NCBI RefSeq assembly: GCF_019175385.1
Contig: NC_083340.1
Coordinates: 14,520,336-14,584,335 of the forward strand
Origin: Lycium barbarum
Lineage: Eukaryota > Streptophyta > Magnoliopsida > Solanales > Solanaceae
Length of the DNA stretch: 64,000 bases
Direction of reading: 5' to 3'
Below the pieces are notes generated by a model. That model worked only from the letters and a program-made list of their open reading frames with translations. It was not told the origin of the DNA and did not search any database. The translations under genes and the position numbers were made by a program. Numbering within the stretch: position 1 is the stretch's first letter; every line of letters starts with the position of its first letter. Below are positions 33,988-47,231 of the stretch, in pieces.

Positions 33988-35483
33988 ATGAAGTGGATGA
34001 AAATCATAGAAAATTAGGTTTTAAAGTCTAACATCAGTAAAAACGCTATGTAATTTTTTTTTCCATCAGCATGTCGTGGTGGACAAATTTATCTAATATC
34101 TATGCTAATGAAAGATACCAAGTACTAAATGAAATAATTAAGATGTGCACTAGCTGATTCGGACCATCACTATTAAATGAAAAATACTGTATTGCTTATC
34201 ATTCCGATCCCTTTAGAGACGCACTACTCAAATTTGCCCCTTTTGTTTTAAGAAAACTATATCAATGAAGCCAAGTTGCCTAAGCCATGATGTCAGTTAA
34301 GTTTAGCAGCCTCTATTGTATGATATTCATATTTTATAAAGCAGAAAAAAGGGGGGCAATTTTCATGGCTACTGCCCACACCATTGCTGATGTTTCTGTT
34401 TCACTATCTTCCATTTGTGGACCCTATATGAATGTGATTGGTTAAGGTAATGGATTAGTCTTCTACCAACTCACCTACATTACCTGCTTTTCTATTTTAA
34501 GAATTAATTCATTCAATATCAATTAATTTATTGTTCTTAAACATTACTATTTTCTTGTTGACCAAACTGGTTTTTTAATTTTAAACTCTATGAAGACAAA
34601 TTATTTGAAAGTTGTATTGTTTTAAATAAGAGGATATCGTTCCTTAACTGCAACCTCATATTTTGATTTTTGAAGACAGGCCAAAAATAATTGCCAAAAG
34701 TACTAGGGATTAAAACCAATGTTCTAATTAGAGTTCTATGAACCTTAAAATGCATTAAATTCTATATATAGACTACTTAATTATGTGAAAAATAAAGTCT
34801 AATCATGGAAATTTTAATTTGTGACACAATCTATTAGGAGTAGAATTTCAGGAAATCAAATTGACGTATATTGTATGAGACTCTTACTTATACTCTAGGA
34901 AATCTCTCTTAAAGGTATAGTATATCAATCTATTCAAAAGGTGTTTGACAATGTGTTTTACATAAGATTATTGTAGGTTGTTAAGATTGAACAATAATTA
35001 GACATATGCTGTCGTGAGTTGTGATTTATTAACAAATTAAAGCAAAATGGATTGTAACATTTATCTGTTAAAGAATAGCCAAAACTAAGAAGTAACACAT
35101 TCTTGTATCACATCCAATAATTCACTATGATGCTCTTTTCTAAAAGTGCCAAAGAAAACAGGAAAAAGGGAAAATGATCAAACATTAGCTTGCCATTCTA
35201 ATGTTAGAAACCACATTTGCAAGTCCTATTCTTGTAAAGTAAAAACATAATTGCTATTCTAGATCAAAGTCCACATTGCTTCTTCTATGAAGCAGAAAAT
35301 AATGTCGAGACCCTTTTTGTCCGATGTGATAGACTACCTATAGAGGGTTATAATCTATTCTCTGTTACTTCATAGCTAGGTTCTAAGCTAGAAATTTACA
35401 TATTATAGACTACATTTGCTTATTTTCATTTATGTTACATAGTATTTTGTAAGGGAAAGCTAACCTAAAGATACTCTTAATAT
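33988..35483. other. Intergenic DNA without a supported gene
   Basis: I see no coding domain, RNA gene or clear repeat here. Composition is strongly AT-rich and open frames are short. Confidence 0.5.
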
Positions 35484-35491
35484 GTTGTAAT

Positions 35492-36704
35492 CAGTGTTTT
35501 AAAAGGTGGGGGCGTAAGGCAGGCGTTTTATATTTGCCCCGACGAGGCGTAAGCCCCGAGGCATGGGGCGTAAGCCCCACGGGTATATATTTTTAGTATT
35601 CGTAAAATATTATAATTAAAATAAATATTTTTAAATAGGTAAAATTACATAAAAAATAAAATAAAACTGTAAATAAATGATAATAGTAACATTAGTATTT
35701 ATATTAGTGAGGATCAATTCAAGTCAATATGATATTAGCCATGTGTTTTAAAGACATTACCTAGGATGTTATTATAAAAACTTTATTTAATAATATGAAG
35801 ATTTTGAGTAGTATGGTTCAAAGTTTTAAAACGTAGATAGTGTTTTTTCTTTCTTTTGTTATATATATTTTGTACTTCTTTTTACAATCTTCAATATTAT
35901 TTAAGAGAAATTTAAACCATAAAATTCATCGGTAAAAATTTTTGGGGCCTCAAAAGTTTGAGGGTCTAAAACAAAAGATTTACTAGCCTCACCCTTGAGC
36001 CACCCATGCTTACAACTTGCAATTATATATAACATAATTTTATAAGTATAAACAATATAATGAAATAAAAGCTATTATGTAATACAAATCAACTTTAACA
36101 TCTTAACTTTTCAAACAATGAAAAAATCACAATTTCTTAAAACAATATTACTATCATACCATTCATTTTATATCAATAAACTTTATCGATATTATAATCA
36201 AAACATAATTCCTTCATGAATAAAATGAAAATTACTTTCAAATAGCGAAATAATAAAATATGATAATTTTGATATATAGGACAAAAGACCAATGACAAGT
36301 GAAAATGTACAAATCGGCTATATATTTTTAAAAGAAATATTAAGTGATATTCACCCTCACAATGTTCTCAAGTAGAAAATATGCAATACTACGACTTGTT
36401 ATTTGAGTTACACTCAATCTTCTTATTTCTATAGATGAAAAACTATATATTAAGTATCATTCATTTGTTAAAGAATTACAAGGGTCAACGATTTTAATTA
36501 AAGAATTTAATATATAAATTGTGTAAGAACTGTTAGGCGAGCCCCGAGCGTTGGGCGTTAGGCGTGTTTAGGGCGTACAGTCGGGCGCTTAGGGCGTAAG
36601 CCTCACAGGAACTAAGCCCCCCACGTGAGCCCCGGGGCGTTTTACCAGTGCCTCGTCCTGAGGCGAGCCCGAGGCGAGTCTTGAAACTGTCTTTTAAAAC
36701 ACTG
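35492..36704 (+). mobile_element. Non-autonomous hAT element, copy B
   Basis: The ends are CAGTGTTTTAAAAGG and CTTTTAAAACACTG, flanked by an exact GTTGTAAT (35484-35491 and 36705-36712). It aligns with copy A (9030-9956) in inverted orientation over both GC-rich arms and much of the AT-rich core. It is 1213 bp, mainly because about 300 bp around 35690-36010 have no counterpart in copy A, where a microsatellite sits instead. It has no transposase. Confidence 0.88.
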
Positions 36705-36712
36705 GTTGTAAT

Positions 36713-37204
36713 ATTGTCCGCTCTAGATCAAGTCTGTATGATTTTGTCCAAAAGACTTCACTCTGTTACATATGAATCTTCCCGGTCTTTTGAACTATCA
36801 ATGTAGGATTTTGTTCGCAAACCCAACAATCTTCTCATCGAACTAAGTTTCACGTAACCCCATCACCACAATCCACAAATCTCTTTCTCAAACTAAGCTC
36901 CATGAGGCTCATTACCACAATCCACAAGTCAACATTTGACTTTGTGCACCGCCCACATGACTGAGCATTTATGGATATCCAAGTCCAGCGTTAGCTTCTT
37001 TTTGTGCATATGCATCTCCAAGTTACTGTGGCTTGGTAAAGGTAGTAAACCGGGCCCTATGCCCTCAATTCGTCATTTTCATACCCATCTCATCAACCCA
37101 TTAGTTTTGATATCAGTTGTTGGACTAAATCAGTCCGAAGTTACTTTTAACATGGTGTGATATTATCCGTTTTGGACCAAGCATGCATGATTTTTTCAGC
37201 AATT
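36713..37204 (+). repeat. Repeated module beginning near ATATTGTCCGCT
   Basis: A module starting ATATTGTCCGCTCTAGATCA and continuing to TAGGATTTTGTTCGCA appears at 36711-36820. It recurs in diverged form from about 37159 (ATATTATCCGTTTTGGACCA) to 37277. hAT copy B is inserted right at the first module border. The open frame 36936-37160 lies within this repeat and is not thought to be a gene. Confidence 0.5.
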
Positions 37205-37206
37205 CC

Positions 37207-37472
37207 TCGCTCTATTAAGTACGTTCTTAGATGTAGCTCCTGGTCGTTTCAACTACTAATATAGAATTTTGTTCGCACACTCAACATAAGTGATATGAAA
37301 GAGGAGAACCTAATCAAACAGTATTAAGTTGTAAAACTTCGCTCTATTAAGTACGTTCTTAGATGTAGCTCCTGGTCGTTTCAACTACTAATATAGAATT
37401 TTGTTTGCACACTCAACATAAGTGATATAAAAGAGGAGAACCTAATCAAACAGTATCTAAGTTGTAAAATTT
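37207..37472 (+). repeat. Near-identical tandem duplication, 132 bp
   Basis: CGCTCTATTAAGTACGTTCT starts at 37208 and again at 37340. The two copies differ at only a few bases and a small gap, so this is a recent duplication. It is noncoding. Confidence 0.9.
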
Positions 37473-38110
37473 ATGGGAACTACACTAGACTATTGCATTT
37501 GCTAAGTTGAAAACAAGGGATTGATCACAATAAATTTAAGGGAAAATGACATAATAATACTAGTTAAGACTTTATATTGCAAAACATAAGTATACTTTTC
37601 CTTATTTACAAAACATACCAACAAAATTACAAAGTATATCAGATTTTGGTTTAATGGGATCCCACAATTTTAGTCTTTTTTTTTTAAGGAAAAAAATCTG
37701 ATTTTAAATGTGGGCTTAATTTTAGGATAGTTACCAATCAACTTCTTCTAATTTTTAAAAAGATTTCTCTCTCTCTCCCTCTCCCCCTCCTTCTATGATA
37801 GGCACCATTTCCAGACCTAAAATTCATCTTCTCTCCTAGAATAATTTTTCAAACTAATATTACAAAGCATTTTTTTATTACTGACATGTGTATTAATTGT
37901 ATATAAAAATTGGTTTGTATCGTTTTGAGATATGTGTGATCATTGTGTGTTTGAAATCTTTATATATTAAATAAACTGTAGTTTTCAAAAATGTTGAAAA
38001 CTAATATATGTATGAAATGTGTGTGAAATTTGCTATATATCATTTAGATATATGCGGTACAATGTGTATGAAATGCGAATAAATTCGATATGAATTAGTG
38101 TATGAAATGT

Positions 38111-38570
38111 GTATGGAATCTAGTTTGTATCAATCAGAAAACTTATTATACATATATGCTTTCTCATAATATATACATACTTTGATCAGATTTTATACAA
38201 TTTATATGTACTTTATCATAATCAAAATATACATACAACTTTTACACATATTTCATACATAAAAATTATAACAAATTTATACAATTATACATATTGCATA
38301 CAAAAATTGATACATATTTATTTTCTGGTGTATGAACTTTGTATGGAATCTGGTTTGTATCAATTACAAAATTTATTATACATATTTTCTCGAAATTTAT
38401 ACATACTTTGATTATATTATATACAATTTAAATGTACTTTATCATAATCAAAATACACATACGATTTTTATACATGTCTCATATATAAAAATTATAACGA
38501 ATTTATACAGTTATACATATTGCATACAAAAATTATACATATATGTTTTCTGGTGTATGAACTTTGTTCA
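38111..38570 (+). repeat. Tandem duplication, period 230 bp
   Basis: GTATGGAATCTAGTTTGTAT at 38111 recurs as GTATGGAATCTGGTTTGTAT at 38341. Both copies run to TTTCTGGTGTATGAACTTTG. It is noncoding. Confidence 0.85.
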
Positions 38571-38605
38571 TAAAAATTACCGATTAGAATAGACATTTTA
38601 AGTAA

Positions 38606-38756
38606 AAGTTGGAGAAAATTAGGAAACAATATCTCTTAATTTTGAATGGGGAGAGAAAAGTGGATGAAATAAAAGAGCAAAAGTTGGAGAAAATCAGGAA
38701 ACAATATCTCTTAATTTTGAATGGAGAGAAAAAAGTGGATAAAATAAGGAACTACA
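38606..38756 (+). repeat. 75-bp in-frame tandem duplication
   Basis: AAGTTGGAGAAAAT plus AGGAAACAATATCTCTTAAT occurs at 38606 and 38681. Because the period is a multiple of three, an open frame of 134 codons (38609-39013) shows a 25-residue repeat (LEKIRKQYLLILNGE). I know no homologue and the rest of the frame is low complexity, so it is probably not a gene. Confidence 0.75.
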
Positions 38757-39013
38757 ATTTATTTAATGTGTTTTATTTACTTCTTTTTAATGTACTTGAT
38801 TCGTATAGATTTTGTAACAAATTTATTGATATATTTTGTAAACTGAAAAATATCCTCATGTTCTATAAATATGTCCACTTATTATGCACATATATGTTTT
38901 TTATAAGAGACGCCACATTTAAGAGGCCCATTCAATTGGGCTTAGCCCAAAAAACGGGGCCCATGGTTGGTGATAAGCCCAAGAAAACGGATAAGAGTGA
39001 GAGATGGAAATAA

Positions 39014-42000
39014 TATAACGGACAAAAGGATATAAGTAGTAGACAAGTTGATTGTTGGAAAATGGCAAAGCAATAAATCAGTGCTATGGAAGTCCATCCC
39101 AAACAAACCCTTCACTTTAGGGTGGGATCACATTGCTTTCAACAAAACGTAATCCAGTAATATACACAAGTTGCTAGGACCCACCCTGTACCTCTTTAAG
39201 ATCAAAAAGCTAATTTGTCTTCACATATAAATTAATTTTGTAGAAGAGCCGTCTAAATGCATTTCACTGCATTATTTATTGATTATGCTTGTTATCACTT
39301 TTTCATTGACATTGATCTTACAGATAAAATTCAAGACAAGTGAATTCTTCTTTTCCACTAGAAGCCACTTTATACGATGCTGATGCTGAAAAGTAAATGA
39401 ATATCCACGTTGTATATGCAATTCATTTGTCCATCAAAAGACAATAGAATGAATTCTGGATGATTAATATGGCTAGCTAAACTCTCAACATACTTGTTAA
39501 CGTCTATGTTTATGACCCGTAATAAGGTAGTTGTTTAATTGAACCAACTATTTCGATATGTAACATGAATGTATGTATAAAAATTATCAAAATTTTAGTA
39601 AATATTATAATTTGAATCAATTTCAAAAGACAAACCTATCAAATTCAAATTTAGACCCGTCTCTAATAAAATATTATGGTAGAACATGTGTTTTGAACCT
39701 TTGGTCAAAAGATATTAATGAGAAGTTCATACATTAGTTCTTGTCAATTGACATACTTGGTTCTTAGGGGCGTAGTTAGGGGCGTAAGGGGTTCATCTGA
39801 ATTTTCTTTGTCATAAATTACATTGTATATATAGGGTTAGAATTATAATAAATATTGAATCCCCTAGACTTTTTCCTATGTATATTTCTTTGTAACTAGT
39901 GATTTCGAGGCGCGGTGATAGAAAACCTCATTGAAGTTATACGAACTATTTTTTTAGTTTAAATGATATAAACCGTCAATATAACTAATTTCTACATCAT
40001 CAGATCATCTTTACCTGTAATGACAGATGTCATTTTTTAAAAAATTTCAAAATAGACAAATAAGTATACTTTCTCAATTATCTCTCTTTTTTACTGTAAA
40101 CAATGAAAATAAAATTAAAAGTCAATGTAAAATTTGCACAATCACTCCTGAATTCAAATTAGGCATTTTACACATAACAAAAGACAAATTGTTGTTACAT
40201 TTACATTAGCACAATAACTTCAAGCTTGCAACATAAAAAGAGTAAAAATATATAAGTATATCCTTTTTCTTTTTCTCTTTCTTTTCGAACTCTTCAGGAG
40301 TTAATTTCTTTTCGTACATCGCTGCCACCGTGAGAAACTCAAAGTTATTTTAAAGTAAAACATAATAAAGGAAATAAAATAGATTCTACCGTAATGTACA
40401 TCACAAAAACTAGCCACGAAGATTTTTACCTCCGTCTAATTTCCAACTTCTATAAAAGAAGAAAGCTCAGTATAGTATCGAATAAGGAGAGGAAGATAAG
40501 TGAAAAAGAAGAGAAGAAAGTTATGCAATGAAAAAAGATGTGCTTTGATATTTATAGTAATCAAAACTACTGGTAACTTAATTATGAGAGTAACGTATAT
40601 TGGTTTGTTGTAATAGAATTGAGAAAACTAAATACCTATTTCTGTTGACCATACGTTTCATTGAGAAAGTAAGGTAATTTTTTCTAATTTTGATTTTTGA
40701 GTTTTGGGATTTGTAGCGGAAAGCAAAATTTAATGAGACTTTTATGCTGCTATAGTTACTTGACAGATAAATAACGTGAGGAAGTGGAAGAATTTTATCC
40801 TCTTTTAATCACCAGAATTTATAGTAGTACTTGAATTCAACGTGCCCATCATGTCCGTTAGGCCATTATGTTTTTGTTGGTTTCTATCAATGCTTGGAAT
40901 ACAAAGAGCTACATAACTGAAAGACTAAACTAATTAACATAACACATTTAACATAATTAAGAGAGTTAACTTGGGTTTTTTTAATATAGCACAAAAATGA
41001 GAAAAAATGTCAAAAAAAGGAGAAAAAAGATAATTGTGTTTCTAGGCAATAAAAAAGTGCCACATCACCTTGTCTATGTCTAGCTTTATATTATATATAG
41101 ATTTGAATTTGCTTAATGAAAATTTTGGTTCTGCCACTACTTGTGCTAGTGACGCTACAAATTATCGTAAAAAATCTGTATAATATCCTATGCCAACACC
41201 GGAAAGGTCTGCATGTGAGAGACAGTACTTAACGAATGCCAATATTAAGATCAAGAATTAGTTATAATAGCGTAATACGATAGCATAAGTTTTGACTTTT
41301 CCTTTTTTTTTTCTTTCTTAACTTGAAAAAAGGTAGCAACTTTGATGAAATATTTATGAGCAGAGGACATTTAGATTTTTGTTAGGATATTTCACATTCG
41401 TGCTGTGAGAAGTCAATTTCTTCTAAATGTCCAGTCACAACCTGTGACAAGGCCTTAGTATGTGGTCTTAGTTAAATGGTCCAAAGATGCATCTTGACAC
41501 TGTACATTTAGAATGTTCAACTTGCCTAATTTTGACCCGATACAGATTATGGGTCAAATTGCATATATTCAATGTCTCTTTGTTGAGTTATGTCTGCGAA
41601 AAAAGAAGATTATTCGTTATATAATGTCGCACATTGGCTACATTAGCATATATATAAAGGTTTTGAAAATATCGAACTAATGCACCTATTTCTTTAGGGA
41701 TTTGCACTGAATTCGCAGATTCTTTCACATGGTATTTCTGATAAATTGTTTTCACAGTCATAATCCGTGTGAACCTAGAATCTACTCATAAGTTATACCA
41801 CATAAGGGAAGATATTAAATTATATAATATCTAGTAATATCCAAAAATAATTGTAGTTATTGGAGAACACAATTAATGTCTTCATTAGTTTTTCCAGTTT
41901 TGAGATTCAATGATTTAATTGAGATATTAAGTTGATGTGAAGTTTTGCGAACATAAAGTCAACAAAAGAACTTTCAAAATGTTTTGAGTATAGGACTCTC

Positions 42001-43990
42001 CAACTAGTTTGTCCATTTCCCAGCAGCCTTATCTTCAAATACTCTCAACGCCCAACCATAGTCTACTATTTCCCTCTTCTTTATAGACTTTGTCAAAAAA
42101 AAAAAAAAAATGAAATCGAAATGTTGGCCTACTCTTTATCACATCGTTGTTCTATCTTTTGTATGGTACTATTAACAGCTAGCAAAGAAATAGAAAATTC
42201 ATCAGTATAGAATTTAGGAGGTAACATTAAACCCTTATTAAGGAATTAAGTTGATTTTCCTTGAATTCATACCCAGACTAGGATTATTATTTTTGAGTAG
42301 CATCAATTATACTTTTTATTTTCCTTCTTTCCATCATATTACACACAAAATTATTAGACTTCTACTTCAAGAAACTCTCAGATGCCTAATACTTTTTATT
42401 GTCAGATGCGGATCTAATATGTATACGAGTTCACGTGAACTCAACAATTTTTGCTCAGATCGTATATATAGTATTCCACTAAATATTTATAACAATTTGA
42501 CCGCACTCAGTTATTCTTACATATTAATTAACTTAAATCTTGGATGTGCATATGATCTTTGTTTTGCTTGATCTTGGTTTATGCTAGTGCTAATGCACAT
42601 AAAATTGGGCCTCCAAAAATCCTGGAAACTTTATGGACTCGTTAGTCTGTCTGTCTCTCTTCCATATTGGGGGGCAGGGCTGCTCGAGGGGTTTTCTAAA
42701 GTACCAAGTCAACGCCCTAAAGTCAAGCCTTGATTTTTGAAACAACGTGTGTGTGAGTCAAAACATTTAAGAAAGGCAAGTCACTAGTCAAAGAAACCCT
42801 CCTGCCCCGGCACCAATCCATTTACATTTTTAAAAGTAACTTTCTTTTCCTAGGGAGAAGTTCCAAATACATTGCCAATCTAAAATCTTTTAAGAATAAT
42901 AATTACATGGTTATTTTGGTAGTCGTATTGTTTCATGAACCTTAGGCTCATTATCATAGGAGTATAACATTCATAGAATCCTTCCTACAAAACTCACCAA
43001 AATACGTATACATTCCTACACTAAAAGATAGTAGTAATTAATATTATCAACTAATACTGATGCATATGTAGACATCGAAATTTTGTGAGACTCTACAAGG
43101 TGAGCCCAATATTTGTTAAGAGTTTCTTAGAGACTGTTTTATCTTAAACCCTAGTTTATGCTTATATAAAAGAGCACATACTCCTTTTCAAAGGCATATT
43201 GAATGTCATATAAACACTTGGCTATTCACAAAGAGATCAAAACACATCTCAATACCCACAATATTCATAAATAAAATCTCCGTTTCTTCAGATTTTGTTT
43301 GTGGTTGCAGTTTAGTTTTTGCATATTAAAAATTTGTTGCAAACAATATAATTTGATTTACTTGCTTGAAACAAATATGATAGCTCATTTGCTGAAGTTT
43401 GATTAGATATAAAGATAAATAACATATGATAATAGTAGAAGGTTTGTGATAGGGTATGTGAACATAATGTTGGTAGGATCAACTTGATTTTTATAGCTGC
43501 TGAAAACCACATTTTACATATTTAATGAAATAAGAGTCGAAATGACTTGTAAACAAAAATTACTTTTGCCAGAAAATGGATTAAATTATTTTTCTCCATT
43601 TGATGTATAGAAAAAAAAACAAAAAAAAAAAACTTGAGTACAGCATTTTAAACAAGTTATATTGACTTTAGAATTAAAAATCTATCAAAGGAAATATTTT
43701 GAAGAAACCAAAACTACTCATTTGACAAAGCTTGTTTGTTTTTTCCACTTTGAACTATTCCAGAGACAGAGTTTAGGCGACCATGAAAAAAATGCCCACG
43801 CTAATCTAATCTAATCTTAAAAAACAGTGGAAGCCATACAAAATGAACAATAGATTTGACTGTATCACCCAACCTAAAAGGTGGAATTTATATTTGCCAT
43901 CTTTCAGATATGTCTGCAATTTTGGACGAAAGTTTCTAGACTGAACTAAAAAAGAAAATCATTTGACAAAAATAAAAACTTGGGGATTCA
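39014..43990. other. Long intergenic stretch without a supported gene
   Basis: No domain-bearing frame was found on either strand. A short minus-strand peptide beginning at 40319 (MYEKKLTPEEFEKKEKKKK) looks protein-like but has no partner exons that I could identify. Poly-A/T runs near 42100 and 43610 may mark old retroposons. Confidence 0.45.
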
Positions 43991-43995
43991 CTCCC

Positions 43996-44176
43996 CACAA
44001 AAAAAAAAAAAAAGTGAATAATATTATTTTGTTTTCTACCTGGTACCCGCATTGATACTCGATTAAATCCTGATTTGTCCCGCCCTAACAAAGATGACTC
44101 CATGCTCAATGCTCGAATGCAAGACCCCTGGTTAAGAGATGAAGAAATACTTATCACTCTACTACAACTTTTATCG
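43996..44176 (-). mobile_element. tRNA-derived SINE, SolS-like
   Basis: Read on the minus strand, an A-box-like TAGTAGAGTGATAAG is followed by CTTCATCTCTTAACCAGGGG and a B-box-like GGTCTTGCATTCGAGC. Next come GTCATCTTTGTTAGGGCGG, CAATGCGGGTACCAGG and a homopolymer tail. Order and wording match my memory of a Solanaceae SINE family. SINEs are copied by LINE machinery from polymerase III transcripts. Flanking duplications were not resolved. Confidence 0.55.
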
Positions 44177-45699
44177 ATAAATAATACTTCATCGGTTACT
44201 GGTGCTGAAACTTGAAAGAATTTATGAGAGTTCAGCAAGAAAAATGATTGACAATTTGTTGCCAAAAAACTGTTTCAATTGTTGCAGAATTTGGTAAAAC
44301 AGTAAGATTTTTATTTTCAGAAACTCCAACAAACAAAGTTTGAAAAGCAAAACACCATCGGATTATGGTATGTATTCTCCAAAGCAATCTTGTGGATTGG
44401 GCTCTACTCGATCTATGCTAGATGGATAAAAACCATTTACAAACAACCATCTACAAAATGTGTTGGTTATAGGCTTTTGGGTTTCCCAATCTGTCCACTT
44501 GTCCAATGATAATATATCATAGACTGGAAGTTAAGAAGCCTTTTGGATCAGACTCAAATATAAGGGAAGCTAAGTTGTCATATAGACCAAATTTGAACAA
44601 ACAAAATAACCCGCATGTATCACTGGGTATGTTGTTGTTGTTGTTACTATAAGTATGTATGTTGAAATTAATTGTAGGAGTGATGTATTATTTAGTGGTG
44701 TGATTATGAGTTTGAATTTAAACTTCAGATGGCTGCTTTTGAACTTTTAACTCGTGGTCTAATTTTTAAAAAGTGGCCAACTCCTAAATGCAATACCATA
44801 ATAGTGGCTATCTTATGTAAATTAACCTTTTATTCAGAGGCTAAAATAAGGGAATTTTTACTGGTTATAGCTTCTTATAAGACATATTTAATGATAATAA
44901 CTACCATTTTATTTATTTATATTTAGTAACTAATTTACTTTTTTTATTTACCATCTATAACTACATCAGTAAATTACAGTTATTGGTAAATATATACAGT
45001 TAAATACACTGGTAACTGACCGTATTAGACGCTACCATATTCCCATATCCCAAGTTTAACGGATACATCATTATTCAACTTGATTTCTCTCTCATTCTTC
45101 ATTAATTTTCACCGTTTTTTTCTCCATTACCTCTTTCACGATCAACATTAGCAACATTAGCACAAGATTCTTCTGTGATTTTTGGGGAATGTATATTTCT
45201 TTAGATTTTTTCTTGCTCTGATAGTGTATTTTCATATTTTAGTCTTTTTCTTTCCACCAAATTCAAGTCAATTGAAGTATTAAATTGCTAGGGTTTAAAG
45301 CAATTGAAAGTTAAATGCTTATACATTAATGGTAGACAGAACAAAATCAAACATGGTTACTCGACGTATACCTTCTACTCTTCAAAATTTTGGTTATCCT
45401 TCTTTTGATTTGGGGATTTCTCAACAACAACATGACGTTGTTGCAGGTTCGGCTGAGAGAATCAGTGCTGAAAGAAGGACAAAAAATAAGCATGATCCTT
45501 CCCATATGCAAAGGCATAAAAAACCGGTAGTCACAAAATCAACAAAGAAAATAGATACCGGAAAAGACATGAAGAGGAAAAAAGTCGTACAACATGAAGC
45601 AGGAGAAGAGGAAGAGTTTGACCCAACGATGAAGCAGGTATTTTTGAACTTTCCAATTTTTTTGATGTATGTTATGTATTGATGTATGTTATGTAATGA

Positions 45700-46200
45700 T
45701 GTACGTTATGTATTGACGAATGTATTTGACATATGTTATGTATTGATGAAGAGTGTTTTTTTTTTCGAAATTTTTGAATATATGTTATGTATTTTGGAAA
45801 ATTGTTGAACTGAGAATCATATTTTGTTCTGTGTATCTTATGTTATGTATTTGGAAAAGTTGGAAAATTGATGAGCTGGGAATCACATATTTGGAAATTT
45901 GCTGAGTATTTGGAAAATTTATGAACTGAGAATCATATTTTTTTGACTGTATGTTATGTATTTGGAAAATTGATGAACTGAGAATCATTTATGTTTCTGT
46001 GTATCTTATGTTATTCATTTGGAAAATTGGAAAATTGATGAACTGGAATCCCATATTTGGAAATTTGCTGAGTATTTGAAAAGGTTGGTGAACTGAGAAT
46101 CATGTATTTGAATTTGGAAAATTGAAGAACCTCGAACCATTTTCAATGTATGTGATGTATTTATTAGAAAAATTGATGAATTGAGAACCACATACTTAAG
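45700..46200 (+). repeat. Tandem repeats in intron 1 of the Ulp1-like gene
   Basis: A unit containing CTGTGTATCTTATGTTA and GGAAATTTGCTGAGTATTTG starts near 45829 and again near 45997, a period of about 168 bp. Shorter GATGAACTGAGAATCAT words are scattered through the intron. These account for the Ser-Ile-Phe-rich minus-strand open frames there, which are not genes. Confidence 0.75.
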
Positions 46201-46399
46201 CAATTTTACTGTGTATCTGAAAAGGGTGATGAACTGAGAATCATATATTTTTGAATGTACACATGATTATTTAATCATTTGTGTACATATTTGTTGTAGT
46301 TATGTATGGTTCACTCTAATTTTCTTCATCAGTTTCTTATGATATTCGTATACATATTTGTTGTGTCTTCTTTTTAGTTAACTACTTGTATTTATACAG

Positions 46400-47231
46400 G
46401 ATGTTAAATTCTTTGTACAATATCCACCCAGTCATGCAATACGATATGCTTCTTACATGAACCCGAAAGTTAAAAAAGAATTGAAGGACAAGCTTACGGA
46501 TAGACAGTTTGAACTCTTTTCCAAGACTATAATTGGGAAATACCTCGACATGCAGCATTGTGAAGTTCAACCATAGATGCTCAGGTGTTTTATGGTTAGA
46601 GAGCTGAAAAAAAGTACCCCTACTGCCTTTGTTATTGATGTTAATGGTTTCGAATTGACGTTCCAGCTTTTCGATTTTGCATTAATGACTGGGTTGAAGT
46701 GTTTCGGGGAATAAATTGTCGTTAACTCTAAGAAAAACAGACTGTTGGATACATATTTTGGGGGTTCCGACAAAAGTGTGAAAAAGGGTGAATTGCTTGA
46801 ATGCTTTAACGATCAGAATTGGGGCGTTGATGATGATGTAGACGGAGATGTTGTAAAGATTGCATTACTGTATTTTATCCATACATACATCCTATCCGGT
46901 GAGAAAAACAATGTAGTGATTCCCAAGGCTCCATTTTGACTTGATTGAGAGTGGGCGGTACTTAGACTATACATGGGGAAAGCAAGCGTTTGATGATTTG
47001 GTCAGAAGTATTCACCATAAGATGGATAAGACAAAACAGTATTATTGCCTTCGTGGTTTTCCGTTTGCTATGCAAGCATGGCTATACGAGTGCTACTCCA
47101 ACGTTTCCCCAAATTTGGCAGTAAAAAATGGAGATCGTATTCCTAGAATGTTCAACTGGAAAACTATAGACGGGACTCCACATTTTAAAGATCTCATGAC
47201 TAGAATGTTCAATGAAGAAGACGAGTCAGAG
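46400..47231 (+). pseudogene. DUF1985-like region (exon 2 of the Ulp1-like gene)
   Basis: The translation shows VKFFVQYPPSHAIRY, FELTFQLFDFALMTGLKCFG, LYFIHTYILSGEKNN, then after a shift WGKQAFDDLVRSIHHKM and GFPFAMQAWLYECYSNV. This order is typical of the DUF1985 domain that precedes the protease in MULE-borne Ulp1 genes of plants. Two in-frame stops and one frameshift disable it. Confidence 0.75.

Larger units (their letters stand above)
37541..38897. mobile_element. Probable non-autonomous Mutator-like element
   Basis: The left part (AACATAAGTATACTTTTCC...TTTACAAAACATA) has a diverged inverted match at about 38810-38870, suggesting long terminal inverted repeats of Mutator type. The interior is AT-rich and rich in TGTATGAAATGTG-type words like those in the MULE introns at 45.6-52 kb. 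The exact ends and target duplication were not established. Confidence 0.4.

Noticed and set aside
36936..37160. 74-codon open frame
   Set aside because: It lies in a repeated noncoding module, whose second copy does not keep the frame.
38332..38592. Tyr/Ile-rich open frame in the 230-bp tandem repeats
   Set aside because: Created by TATACAT-type repeats; no protein-like composition.
45785..46203. Ser-Ile-Phe-rich minus-strand frames
   Set aside because: They come from the tandem repeats of intron 1 of the Ulp1-like gene.
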